Origin: Flavipsychrobacter sp.
Lineage (GTDB): Bacteria > Bacteroidota > Bacteroidia > Chitinophagales > Chitinophagaceae
Direction: 5' to 3'
NCBI GenBank assembly: GCA_031292525.1
Contig: JARLGY010000018.1
Span: forward strand, 124,001 to 188,000
DNA length: 64,000 nt
The translations under genes and the position numbers were made by a program. The notes below the pieces were generated by a model that worked only from the letters and a program-made list of their open reading frames with translations, was not told the origin of the DNA and searched no databases. How positions within the stretch are numbered: the first letter of the stretch is position 1; every line of letters begins with the position of its first letter. Shown in pieces: positions 43,637-53,257 of this stretch.

Positions 43637-44353
43637 TTATTCTGCTTCTACAACTTCCACTACCTGACAATTCGAATTTACTTTTGCTTTTATGTAATTA
43701 GTAACAGTGGCCCCAAATGCATTGGTGCCCCTATACCTCATCACAACTAAAGTATAAACACCAGAATTGTATAGCCCTGTTTCAACATGTTCAAAGCTGT
43801 TTGGGTCGTTCATTCTATCCTTAACGTAAGCTACAACACCAGGGCAAGAGCCATTCCAATCACTCATGCAATGCTTAGCAAAATTTGCATTCATGTTCTT
43901 TAAAGCCTCAACCCTTGCCATATTGATTTTATCCTGTTCTTCTAATGCTATCCACCCTTTGGCTTCTAGCAATTCTTTCCTTTCAGCTTTTGACAGGTGT
44001 TTTTTGTTAGACAATTTGTTGACTATATATTCAGAGCTGGTAGTATCTACAATTTCCCCAGGCTTTTGGGAAAGCGGTGAGCCATCCTGGTTTACTTCTA
44101 CCATGTTAACATCAAAATAATGCGGTTTGCCATCTGCCATTGCCGCATCTGACTTTAAGGCTTTTAATGTATCAACGGTCTGTAAACTATCACCCTTGCT
44201 GCTGGTATGATTAATAAAGTAATAAATTCCCACAGCAATGAGTATGAGAATTATACCTATCGGTGATCTTTTATTTTGTTCATGGACAGAACTGCTACCA
44301 GTGTGAGGGTTAAAACTACGTTGTTCCATATAGACATTGTTAGCTATAGGCAA
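43637..44353 (-). CDS. Single-pass membrane protein of unknown function
   Basis: Encodes 238 aa; Met9 (44329) is an equally good start. One membrane helix lies at about 31-47 (IGIILILIAVGIYYFI). A helical middle (AERKELLEAKGWIALEEQDK) leads to a C-terminal domain with CPGVVAYVKDRMNDPNSFEHV, YRGTNAFGATVTNYIKAKV. I recall this last pattern (P-SFEHV, then RGxNAFGA) as a conserved domain of unknown function in many mobile elements and envelope proteins. It stands alone between the ietAS promoter and the DnaE2 fragment. No role is clear. Confidence 0.65.
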   Translation of the reverse strand: MPIANNVYMEQRSFNPHTGSSSVHEQNKRSPIGIILILIAVGIYYFINHTSSKGDSLQTVDTLKALKSDAAMADGKPHYFDVNMVEVNQDGSPLSQKPGEIVDTTSSEYIVNKLSNKKHLSKAERKELLEAKGWIALEEQDKINMARVEALKNMNANFAKHCMSDWNGSCPGVVAYVKDRMNDPNSFEHVETGLYNSGVYTLVVMRYRGTNAFGATVTNYIKAKVNSNCQVVEVVEAE

Positions 44354-44603
44354 TAAAGAGGGTGTGTAATAACATCATCCTCCACTAAGGCCACTGGTAT
44401 AGCCCACAAAAGAAATGAGTAAAACACACCCGTTTGGGTGCATCTCACAGTCATTTTCTCTTGTTTAAATATTACCAGTATTTTAGTGGAGAAACATCTG
44501 CAAATGCAATGTCTATATGTTAATTATCGTCTCTGTATTTCTATAAGTTTATCTTTTGTTTGAATGTAAAAGTAAAAAGACTTTTTTACTATGCCTGCTA
44601 ATT

Positions 44604-45527
44604 TCACCTGAGAATATTAATTACGTGGTCACTACTTGAAATTTCTCCCTGCTGGAAATATTTCTCCTTGTACAACCTTCTTCCGTAGCTGTGCACTTTT
44701 TTTTCTTGTGGCGACAATGCATCACCGTCCTTTTCATTTGCCCTGGATAGGGTTTGTACTGGTATATTGTCTATTGCTACCTCTGTAAGGTTGCGTAGTA
44801 ATCCTGATAAGTCAAAACATCGCTGCACGATCACATGCGTTACCATTCCTTCACGCTGCAATTTCCCTTCTACCATGAGCACACGTAAGTGCAATATCTC
44901 TTTGCGGTATTGTTCAAACAGGTTCTGGAATACTACCAGGCTGGCAAAGCTGGTTTCATCTTCTATGGTGATAAAACAAACGCCAGCAGCAGTACCGGGA
45001 CGTTGCCTAACTAATACAAGCCCCGCAACCCGTAGCATGGTGCCATTCTGGCAACGATCAAGGTCTTTGGTAGATAAGATGCGTAGCGCACGTAATTTAT
45101 CGCGAATGAAGCTAACAGGGTGTGCTTTCAGTGATAGGATTGTGGCCGCATAGTCCTGTATTACGTGTTCTGATAGGGTCATTACGGGTAGTTGAATCTG
45201 CTGTTCAGTTACCGTTTCTGTTACTTGTCCTGTAAATATACCTGTTGGGCGGCCTGCAAGCGCTGTAACTTTCCAAAGAGCTTGCCGCCTGTCTAAGCCA
45301 ATTGACCTGAACGCATCCGCATCTGCAAGCATTTCTATTGCTGTTAACGGCACTCCAGCGTCGCATAGTTTGTGAATGCTGTAAAAGGCTCTATACGGGC
45401 AGGTATTAATGCCAGCGTACCTTCTTCCTGCAAGCTCTTCACCTGTAGAGTGCAATACTTTTCTGCCTTTACTTCTGTGTATTATTTTAGGAAGAATAAT
45501 TAATGTCGACCGGTCGTATCTCGACAC
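44604..45527 (-). pseudogene. C-terminal fragment of error-prone DNA polymerase DnaE2
   Basis: 307 codons match only the last part of DnaE2/ImuC. A fragment of the helix-hairpin-helix region (AGVPLTAIEMLADADAFRSIGLDRRQALW, split here as LADADAFRS and GLDRRQALW) is followed by an OB fold (MLRVAGLVLVRQRPGTAAGVCF, IEDETSFASLVVFQ). Full DnaE2 is about 1050 residues and has PHP, palm and finger domains, all missing. Residues 1-35 do not fit a polymerase well and mark the breakpoint. No imuA or imuB neighbour is present. It is a decayed remnant, probably left by recombination when the island was assembled. Confidence 0.85.
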
Positions 45528-46129
45528 CTTGCTTTTGTATAACTTATTTTGTTGAGCAGTTTTTATGGCTTTTATGGCTCTATAACGTTAATTCAGAGAC
45601 TCAAAAACGTACGAAATAGATAATTTGGCGCTCTACAGACCCACTTTTTTGCGATATATAAGTATTGCCATGCCATTTTATGGGTCTGTGAGAGCCATTT
45701 TCTAGTTATGCTGTTGTTTTGTTGATGTCTCCGAACTTGCTATCAAAATCCTAAGGAAGGTTACTAGTAAGCATAAAATCCTCCCTTATTGCCCTTAAAA
45801 GGCCTATATTTTACTATGGTATGCCCTTTTTTAGGGTTGTTTTTCGACCCTGGGAAGGGGCATTTTTGAGGTATTCACCGCCGTTCCTTGCTAGAGTAAG
45901 GCAAAAAGGACATCAAGAACCATCCATAATTGTCCTCATAACCTCATTTTTTAATTGAAAATGCTATAACTATTTCTTAATGAGGACAATATTTGTTCCT
46001 TCAAAAACCGCTTTCGAGCTCTACAATATTTTATAATTGACTGTAACAATCATTTACAGCCCGTTCTTTTTTATTTGCAGTACAATTTACCGTACAAAAT
46101 GATTCAATCAGTAAAATAGTTACCATATT
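45528..46129. other. Non-coding gap of about 600 bp
   Basis: No convincing ORF. It holds small hairpin-like stretches (CCCT, T6, AGGG near 45827-45839) and probably decayed polymerase DNA. No promoter could be placed. Confidence 0.6.
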
Positions 46130-49100
46130 CTATAATGACGGTCTTACGCCAGGCATTATATCCGGTGGTATTGTAAGTATCCTCTTAATGGTATCCTGCA
46201 TAGCTTGTTTGAATGCTTCGTCCTTAGACACAAGACGATACAGGTCAAGTTCATTTTTACGCTGCTTTCCCATTACGTCATCAAATATCCTGGCATAGGC
46301 TAATTCCCTGTTCTGTAGATCATCATTATCGAGGTACTTGCTTTGGAAGTCCGGATGAGCCTGCATATGCCGGGCTAATCCAATGAACTTTACCCTTTGT
46401 TCATCGGGAGTTGCCTCCCAACCCTGGAACCATTTTTCATTAAAACTTCTGATAATCATGTCCAGAGGGTCTTCTTCTGCATCTCCACCGTGAGCACTGC
46501 GAGGATTAGGGTTTTGTGGCTCAAGTTGAGTCTCGGCTGAGTCAAGTCCTATGGCTACATTAAGCTTGGTACGTTCTAAACCGTAAGTGGATAGATCCAC
46601 TGAGTTTAGCAATTCATCTAATGCATCGGCTTCTGGGTCAGAAATTATCAGTAGCGGAATAAGAAACTTCAGGAACCAAAATAGCTTCTCCCAAGCTACC
46701 ACTTCATAAGACAGTATTGCAGCTATCTGTCCATATATCTTTACAAACTGCTTTGCTTTTATCTTAAAGTCAACCTTGACTATTTCATCCAGCCCCAGCC
46801 CAGAATTAAAGCGTTCTGCCGCCACAGCAGTTATTGGACTGAGTTGCTGGGCATCTGCTTTTGCAAAATACTTCTGCACAAAATCTTCAACCTCAGCCCA
46901 CTCATAAACACTTGCATCATCCAGATGGTTTTTTAGATCATGCAGGACGTTTACATCAGTTGCGCCACTAAGTGTTGTAGCTGTATAAAATGGATCAAAT
47001 GCGCTCTTTATATCGTCAACGGAATTAAAGAAATCGAGAATAAACAAATCTTCCGTTTTCTTGCCAAGTTTGTCTGCGGAACGGTTGAGTCGGGATAGAG
47101 CTTGTACTGCCATTACGTCCTGTAGTTTCTTGTCCACATACATTGCACAAAGCTTAGGCTGGTCAAATCCAGTCAGGAATTTGTTGGCGACAACCAGCAC
47201 CCTAAACTCATCTTTGTCAAATTCCTCGCTTATATCCTTTCCTGCAAAGCCATTTATGCTATCTTCTGTATGTTCTATCCCATCTACGGTTTTCTTACCA
47301 GAAAAAGCAATAACCGCTTTGAATGGATTGCCTCGTTCATTCAGGATTATCCTGATGGAAAAGAAGTAGCGTATGGCAGCTTCGATGTTTTGAGTTACTA
47401 CCATTGCCTTTGCCTTACCTTTCAGCTTCTTGTTATTTACCACTTTAGTTATAAAGTGATCCATCATTATATCTGCCTTGGTGTTTATGGTCTGCTGATG
47501 CCGCTCCACGAATACCCTTAGTTTCTTCTGCGCTTTAACTGTATCAAATATAGGGTTGGCTTCTATCGACTTTTGTATTTCGTAGTAGCTGCGGTATGTG
47601 GTATAGTTAGCCAGCACATCCAGTATAAAGCCCTCTTCTATTGCCTGCTTCATAGAATAGAGGTGAAACGGCCTGAAAGTACCATCATCGTTATGAATAC
47701 CGAACTTCTCCAGAGTGATTGCCTTTGGAGTAGCAGTAAAGGCGAGATAAGATGCATTGCCTCTCATTTTGCGGGAACGCATGGCTTCAACTATTTTATC
47801 CTGCGGGTCTATAGCATCTACATCTTCTGCCACTTCCTTCTTTCCCATAGCCCGGTTCATATTGTCGTGGGCTGTACCGCTCTGTGAGCTGTGTGCTTCG
47901 TCAATGATAACTGCAAAACGCTTATCGCTCAGGTCTGCAATTCCATCAATGATGAATGGGAACTTTTGAATTGTCGTGATAATGATCTTCTTCCCGCTTT
48001 CAAGTGCGGTTCTTAGCTCTTTTGAAGAGTACGCAGGCGCTATGATGTTCTTTACTTCTGAAAAATCCCTAATGTTATCTCGCAGCTGCTTATCCAAAAG
48101 CTTTCTATCTGTGACAATAATCACAGAATCGAACAATGGTGTGGTGGTTCCTTTACCACCGGGTGTGGTGTCATTCTCTGGGTAGGTCTCAATTAACTGA
48201 TACGCCGCCCAGGTAATGGAATTGGATTTGCCTGACCCTGCCGAATGCTGTATCAGGTAAGTTTGCCCTACACCTTTAGTAGCAGCGTCTTTCAGCAACC
48301 GCCTTACTACATCCATCTGGTGATAGCGTGGGAAATACAACGTCTTCTTCGCCAGTTGGTCGGTGTCTTTGCCGTCAAAACGCACAAAGTGCTGTATGAT
48401 TTTTGCCAGGCTATGCCGAGTAAAGACATCCTCCCATAGGTAGGTAGTCCTATGCCCAAAGGGGTTGGGCGGGTTACCTTTACCGTGGTTGTTACCCAGA
48501 TTGAATGGCAGAAAAAAAGTGTCCTTGCCTGCAAGCCGAGTAGTCATATATGCTTCCTCGGTATCTACAGTGAAGTGAACAAGGCAGCGTCCAAACTGGA
48601 GTAACGGCTGAGCAATATCTCTTTTTGTTTTGTATTGGTTCTGTCCGTGAACTTTCGCGTTTTGTCCTGTCCAGTGGTTTTTAAGCTCCATGGTGGCTAC
48701 AGGCAGGCCGTTTATGAAGAGAACTATATCAATCTCCTCACGAGGGTTGGTAAGCGAGTACCTTACCTGTCGTGTAACACTAAACTCATTACTTTCAAAG
48801 TTATCCTTCACTGACTGGCTGCTCGATGCCAATGATGGCGGGTACATCAGCGTAAAGGTTGCATCGTCTACATCCAGTCCCTTTTTCAACAGTTTCAGAA
48901 TACCATACTTCTTTATGAGCCTATCCAGCCGTTGTAATATTGCCAGCTTATACTGTGGCTTTGTTTCCAGCTTTGCAAGCTCTTTTGGCTGAGTCGTCTC
49001 CCAAAAGTGCCACAGCCGGACTACGTCAATTGCATATTCAGCATTAAAATCACTTGCGGAGCCAATGTAATAGCCATTACCGCCTTTGAGCTGCACTTCT

Positions 49101-49210
49101 GGCTCACTTATCATACCGGCAATAGGTGCCTTTATCTCCTCTGACGTTCTTCCTGTGAGATGTCTTTCAATTGCAGTCTCCAAGGCTTGTTCATTCGTTT
49201 GGCTGGGCAT
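46130..49210 (-). CDS. hsdR: Type I restriction endonuclease subunit HsdR
   Basis: Encodes 1026 aa. The N-terminal nuclease has the PD-(D/E)xK residues Asp161, Glu175 and Lys177 in REEIDIVLF and TMELKN. The SF2 motor follows: Walker A SAGSGKS near 323-329, IIDEAH at 435-440, ending near VVANKFLTGFDQPK and LSRLNRSADKLGK. A helical C-terminal part likely contacts HsdM. It translocates DNA and cleaves away from unmethylated target sites. It is the last of six same-strand genes starting with hsdM, 8 bp after the DUF262/DUF1524 gene. Confidence 0.93.
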   Translation of the reverse strand: MPSQTNEQALETAIERHLTGRTSEEIKAPIAGMISEPEVQLKGGNGYYIGSASDFNAEYAIDVVRLWHFWETTQPKELAKLETKPQYKLAILQRLDRLIKKYGILKLLKKGLDVDDATFTLMYPPSLASSSQSVKDNFESNEFSVTRQVRYSLTNPREEIDIVLFINGLPVATMELKNHWTGQNAKVHGQNQYKTKRDIAQPLLQFGRCLVHFTVDTEEAYMTTRLAGKDTFFLPFNLGNNHGKGNPPNPFGHRTTYLWEDVFTRHSLAKIIQHFVRFDGKDTDQLAKKTLYFPRYHQMDVVRRLLKDAATKGVGQTYLIQHSAGSGKSNSITWAAYQLIETYPENDTTPGGKGTTTPLFDSVIIVTDRKLLDKQLRDNIRDFSEVKNIIAPAYSSKELRTALESGKKIIITTIQKFPFIIDGIADLSDKRFAVIIDEAHSSQSGTAHDNMNRAMGKKEVAEDVDAIDPQDKIVEAMRSRKMRGNASYLAFTATPKAITLEKFGIHNDDGTFRPFHLYSMKQAIEEGFILDVLANYTTYRSYYEIQKSIEANPIFDTVKAQKKLRVFVERHQQTINTKADIMMDHFITKVVNNKKLKGKAKAMVVTQNIEAAIRYFFSIRIILNERGNPFKAVIAFSGKKTVDGIEHTEDSINGFAGKDISEEFDKDEFRVLVVANKFLTGFDQPKLCAMYVDKKLQDVMAVQALSRLNRSADKLGKKTEDLFILDFFNSVDDIKSAFDPFYTATTLSGATDVNVLHDLKNHLDDASVYEWAEVEDFVQKYFAKADAQQLSPITAVAAERFNSGLGLDEIVKVDFKIKAKQFVKIYGQIAAILSYEVVAWEKLFWFLKFLIPLLIISDPEADALDELLNSVDLSTYGLERTKLNVAIGLDSAETQLEPQNPNPRSAHGGDAEEDPLDMIIRSFNEKWFQGWEATPDEQRVKFIGLARHMQAHPDFQSKYLDNDDLQNRELAYARIFDDVMGKQRKNELDLYRLVSKDEAFKQAMQDTIKRILTIPPDIMPGVRPSL

Positions 49211-49218
49211 TGTTTTCT

Positions 49219-51189
49219 TTAGCGTGTTTGGTTATAGTGCTCATTTATCAACTCAATCATATTGTTTTGATGTTCAATTATATCTTCCTCATCCCACTCA
49301 TTCATTTCTTTTGCTAAATAAATGTAATATAATTTCAATGAATCATATGTAGCTTTGTCTTCAAAATCCACACGCTTCTTCTTTGGGTCCTGATTACTGT
49401 AGGAGGAATTTTGACTGACATTGAGCAAAGTCAGGTTACCAAATGAGTCCAGCGAATTTTCACTGAACTTTTTACCCCACTCATGGTTTTGCGGAAACAC
49501 ATGCTCAACGGAGTTCTTAGATGTTATTTTGTAGCCAACGAATTTAGGGTCGCTTTTTGTCGGCCAATTCTTCCACAATATGTATTCAAGTTTTTGAAAC
49601 CAATAATGGCGAAAGCCAGTGCCATTGGGTTCGTTCAGATATTCAGTTACGTCCAACCCATTTACAACACGGTAGCCGCTGCCCATTAGTCTCCATGAGG
49701 CCAGTTTATCTTCCTCTAAGCTAACAGACAAGTCGTTGTCAATTTGCTCCAGGCACCCTTTCGCATCTTCGCCGTCTATTATTCTTTTGAGGTATGGGGT
49801 TAGCCAAATCTGTGTGTTATAATTCCCGGTGAAATAAAGCACACTTTGCAACATTGCTTCCTGGCTACGGCCCTCCTGTTGTGTGCGCTGAAAATAGCGG
49901 GTGTTATTCTGATCATTCTTATAGACCGTCGATATTTTCAACTCTTCATCTTTGTCCCCGTCCTTTCTAATCCATTTTACCACAAACCGATCGAGTGCAT
50001 AGCGAGTCTCCCACAAACAATATATGAAGTCTTTAATAGCCCCAGCACCCTTATTTTCAAGTGCCCTAAAAATGTCAATCAGATACTTTATGTGGAAAGG
50101 ATATTGAAAATCTTGCTGCCCTGTCTTATAAAGGTGTATTCTATAAGCATGCAGCAGTAGTTGGGGGAAATTAATAATTGAACGACAATACACTATCTCT
50201 GCGTTGTCATCGTCAGTAAAACTTACCTCTTGTACTGGCTCTCCTGTAAAGTTGTCAATCGCTATTGTTTCTTGCAGCAAATCCGAAAGAAGAATACCTG
50301 TACTCAATATGGGCTGCAGCTGATCATTATCACTCCTGAATTTAAATATGGCCGCGTCAAATTTGCGAAAGCTACCGCTTTCCAATTGCAGCCACTTTGT
50401 TTCAGGAAATACACTGCGGATATTACGCTCAAAGTAATTGGACATATTCTCACATGCCTCCCATATCTTACCGTATGTCAGTACTTCATTCTGTGAGCCA
50501 GAGTCTTTTGAAATCAGGAAGAGCAATCGTGATTTCAAAATATCAGATTGTTCAAGCTGTATGCCGGAATTATTAATCGTAGAAAAAAGCTTATTAAGGT
50601 TTGTGCCCTGCGGGGCATGGTTCACAACGAATTGTATGTGTTTGTAGATGTAGTTGCCAAATGCAGCAACATTCTTACCATTATCAAAGGTCAGTGTGCC
50701 GAGCTTGTTTGCAATGGTCACCAGCGCCCGGGCAACATTTACCAGGTACTCATCGTTTTCAACGTCACTATCGGTGTACTGGCTGGCATCGTACCTTGTT
50801 CTTTCGCACAGCGATGTCAGATATGCTTTTAGCTGCTTACGGATCGCAAAATCAAACCTAAGATCACTTCCTCTTTTCAAAAAGCCTACTATTTCAGAAT
50901 CTACACCTAACAGCTTAAACGATACCGCAATCAGCCATAGTGTAGTAAAACGCTGCTGGCCGTCTATCACCTCATCAGTTTCTTTATTACTTGCGGTGAT
51001 GACCGTGCCAATGAAATAGTGGCTGTCGTCCCTGAGATATGCTCCATGAAAATCAGAGAGCATTTTATTTATTTGTTCATCTCCCCACACATAAGGCCGT
51101 TGATAAGAGGGTATCATAAACCTCTTATCAAGTACACGGTGCAGGCTACGCACCTCAGACCTAAACATTAACTCGTTTACTTCCTCCAT
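49219..51189 (-). CDS. DUF262-DUF1524 protein (GmrSD-like)
   Basis: Encodes 656 aa. The DUF262 part has IPSYQRPYVW at 26-35 and the catalytic-type DGQQRFTTL at 76-84. The C-terminal DUF1524 His-Me nuclease has VEHVFPQNH near 561-569, FGNLTLL near 584, and NQDPKKKR. GmrSD-type enzymes are nucleotide-dependent type IV endonucleases that cut modified phage DNA. Both halves are fused in one chain here. It overlaps the preceding DUF262 gene by 13 bp and sits between hsdS and hsdR, so it is co-expressed with the type I system. Confidence 0.85.
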   Translation of the reverse strand: MEEVNELMFRSEVRSLHRVLDKRFMIPSYQRPYVWGDEQINKMLSDFHGAYLRDDSHYFIGTVITASNKETDEVIDGQQRFTTLWLIAVSFKLLGVDSEIVGFLKRGSDLRFDFAIRKQLKAYLTSLCERTRYDASQYTDSDVENDEYLVNVARALVTIANKLGTLTFDNGKNVAAFGNYIYKHIQFVVNHAPQGTNLNKLFSTINNSGIQLEQSDILKSRLLFLISKDSGSQNEVLTYGKIWEACENMSNYFERNIRSVFPETKWLQLESGSFRKFDAAIFKFRSDNDQLQPILSTGILLSDLLQETIAIDNFTGEPVQEVSFTDDDNAEIVYCRSIINFPQLLLHAYRIHLYKTGQQDFQYPFHIKYLIDIFRALENKGAGAIKDFIYCLWETRYALDRFVVKWIRKDGDKDEELKISTVYKNDQNNTRYFQRTQQEGRSQEAMLQSVLYFTGNYNTQIWLTPYLKRIIDGEDAKGCLEQIDNDLSVSLEEDKLASWRLMGSGYRVVNGLDVTEYLNEPNGTGFRHYWFQKLEYILWKNWPTKSDPKFVGYKITSKNSVEHVFPQNHEWGKKFSENSLDSFGNLTLLNVSQNSSYSNQDPKKKRVDFEDKATYDSLKLYYIYLAKEMNEWDEEDIIEHQNNMIELINEHYNQTR

Positions 51190-52637
51190 TCCATTAGTTT
51201 AATTTTGAGCTGCGGGTCAAACTCTTGCTTTATATCTCCCATCGGCCTCAATTTAAAATACCTTGTTACTCTTTGCACATATCGTGACTTTACCGTGTTG
51301 CCAGTGAGGTTATCTCCGTTGACATCATAGGAAAACGACTGCAACCGGTTCATCAGCTCATCGTGAGTGTGACAGTGAAGTATATGGTCAAAAAGATATC
51401 CGGCCTTATTCTTTATAAACGCGGGAATACTATCTTCTCTCACTGTTTTCTGATTAATAAGACGGGCAGCGTAGCTATACCTGAATATCCAAACAGCAGC
51501 TTCCTGCACCTTGTTAAAACCATATCTGCTACAGTAACACATTATCGCCACCTGAAAGAACTCCTTTAAGAATGCAGTTCCATCCACCGGGGCAACAATC
51601 GCCCTATAGAAATCATAGTACTTGTCATCAATCTGGTGATCATTGTCTGCTATAAACAGCCGGTGGTATAATTGGCAGTAAACAGATATGTAATCCACAA
51701 AGTTCTCGCCATGCGCCAACGGTTGGCGGACAGCCAGCTTGAGAGAACTCATATTTACTAATAGATAGTCGTTTGTTAAAGCTATGCTCTGGTAACCGGT
51801 CTTTTCTGCATTAGACAGTGTACGCTGACTGTATTCTTCGATTATAGCCTGTTTGCCGCCCTTGTCGTCTCCACTATATGGTACAGGCCGCCAATCAAGC
51901 ACATTCCATCTGCGGGCTTTTAAAAGCAGGTCGGCTACATGTGATATGTTTTTACTGGCCTCCCAAATTTCTGCGTATTTGTTTTGCCGTTCACCATTTT
52001 GAGTAACAACACGCAAATGATGAGCTTTGATAATATCGACACCGGAAAGGCGAACGCCACCTGTATTTTGGGTTTCAAAGAATGTATAAGCTTCATCTTC
52101 ACTGTCAGTTATGACAAGCGATACATTTATCCTTGACAGATCAACTTTCTGAATTTGCCCATTCATGTCGGGTGACCGCAGATATTGCAGGCACTTTCTA
52201 ATATTGTGAACACTGGCTGGCGATTGGAATTGTATATCCGGCATAGAGTTGCCGAGTACACCGCCCAATAATGCAAGTGTTGTAATACGCTGCTGGCCGT
52301 CAATAATATTCAGTTTTTCACCGTCCCTATGCAATATTAGGCTACCGAGATAATACATGGGGGTTTTATCGTTTCCGGTATTTACATGCTCGTTGAGATC
52401 AGCGATAAGTTTAGACATTTCTTTTATGCCCCAAACATAAGGCCGCTGATATTCTGGGATAGATAAAATGCCTGATATTTCTGTTCCGGGAATCGAATGA
52501 ATTTGACAGTTAAATAGCTCCGATACACAACAGCTACAGACACTTACATTCCGTTCACTTCTTTGTTTTCTGGAACTATTTCCTAAAATCGATAATAAAG
52601 TAATTGTATCCATTTCGTACTGTACATGAGTTAGCAT
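51177..52637 (-). CDS. DUF262 protein, partner of the DUF262-DUF1524 protein
   Basis: Encodes 486 aa. The DUF262 motifs are IPEYQRPYVW at 60-69 and IDGQQRITTL near 112-121, but I see no DUF1524 His-Me motif. The N-terminal extension carries four Cys within 11 residues (VCSCCVSELFNC, 33-44), a possible metal site absent from the partner. Met9 is an alternative start. Tandem unequal DUF262 proteins suggest a two-subunit nucleotide-driven nuclease, with only the downstream partner bearing the nuclease. It starts 14 bp after the 201-aa gene. Confidence 0.75.
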   Translation of the reverse strand: MLTHVQYEMDTITLLSILGNSSRKQRSERNVSVCSCCVSELFNCQIHSIPGTEISGILSIPEYQRPYVWGIKEMSKLIADLNEHVNTGNDKTPMYYLGSLILHRDGEKLNIIDGQQRITTLALLGGVLGNSMPDIQFQSPASVHNIRKCLQYLRSPDMNGQIQKVDLSRINVSLVITDSEDEAYTFFETQNTGGVRLSGVDIIKAHHLRVVTQNGERQNKYAEIWEASKNISHVADLLLKARRWNVLDWRPVPYSGDDKGGKQAIIEEYSQRTLSNAEKTGYQSIALTNDYLLVNMSSLKLAVRQPLAHGENFVDYISVYCQLYHRLFIADNDHQIDDKYYDFYRAIVAPVDGTAFLKEFFQVAIMCYCSRYGFNKVQEAAVWIFRYSYAARLINQKTVREDSIPAFIKNKAGYLFDHILHCHTHDELMNRLQSFSYDVNGDNLTGNTVKSRYVQRVTRYFKLRPMGDIKQEFDPQLKIKLMEWRK

Positions 52638-52651
52638 TAACAGACAAAGTT

Positions 52652-53257
52652 TTAAATTAAATTCATGCGCAAAGTCAAATCTGAAATAATTTGTTGCCTT
52701 CCAACAATGCTATTATATTGTTCAACAACGGTCATGATGATAGAATAGTCGTCAATGTGGATGGTCATAATATCTCTATTTGCATTGCTAGGCACTGCAG
52801 GGTAAAATTCCTTGCCATTGTTGCACTGCACACACTTGCTAAGGGTGTCTTTTGAAAATTCAAAAGCAGTTTCTATAAGTGCTTCACACAACACCTTAAA
52901 ATCATCTGATGTATGCATTTCTTCACACTCTAATATGAAGCTGTTATAAATCTCTACCGACCCAGTTTTTAGAATAGCTATAAAGAGCGCATTGTTTGGA
53001 TGACCTACGAGAGCTATTTGCGCTCTTCTCCTTATCATCATTTTCAAAGCATCGGCTATAAATGGCTCCAATAGCCTACTATATGCTTTGATTATAATGT
53101 CAGCAAGCAGACTACTGGCTTTAGCATTTGCTATTTTCAGGCTTTCTTCTTCATTTGAAAGCTTTTTGAGTAACATGATGACACTATTCTCAAGACTTTT
53201 GATGTCTTGGCACTTTATTTCATTGCATATGGTGTTCAATAGCGCTTCTGTAGTCAT
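52652..53257 (-). CDS. 201-aa protein of unknown function in the restriction operon
   Basis: Encodes 201 aa, mostly helical, with no signal peptide or membrane segment. The first 60 residues have a coiled-coil character (LSNEEESLKIANAKASS). A C-terminal part has VQCNNGKEFYPAV and DYSIIMTVVEQY. I do not recognise it. It overlaps the hsdS stop by 4 bp and precedes the two DUF262 genes, so it belongs to the operon. It could adapt HsdS or the DUF262 proteins. Confidence 0.6.
   Translation of the reverse strand: MTTEALLNTICNEIKCQDIKSLENSVIMLLKKLSNEEESLKIANAKASSLLADIIIKAYSRLLEPFIADALKMMIRRRAQIALVGHPNNALFIAILKTGSVEIYNSFILECEEMHTSDDFKVLCEALIETAFEFSKDTLSKCVQCNNGKEFYPAVPSNANRDIMTIHIDDYSIIMTVVEQYNSIVGRQQIISDLTLRMNLI

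Noticed and set aside
47061-49352. Plus-strand frames opposite hsdR
   Set aside because: Antisense to a well-supported gene, no domain features.
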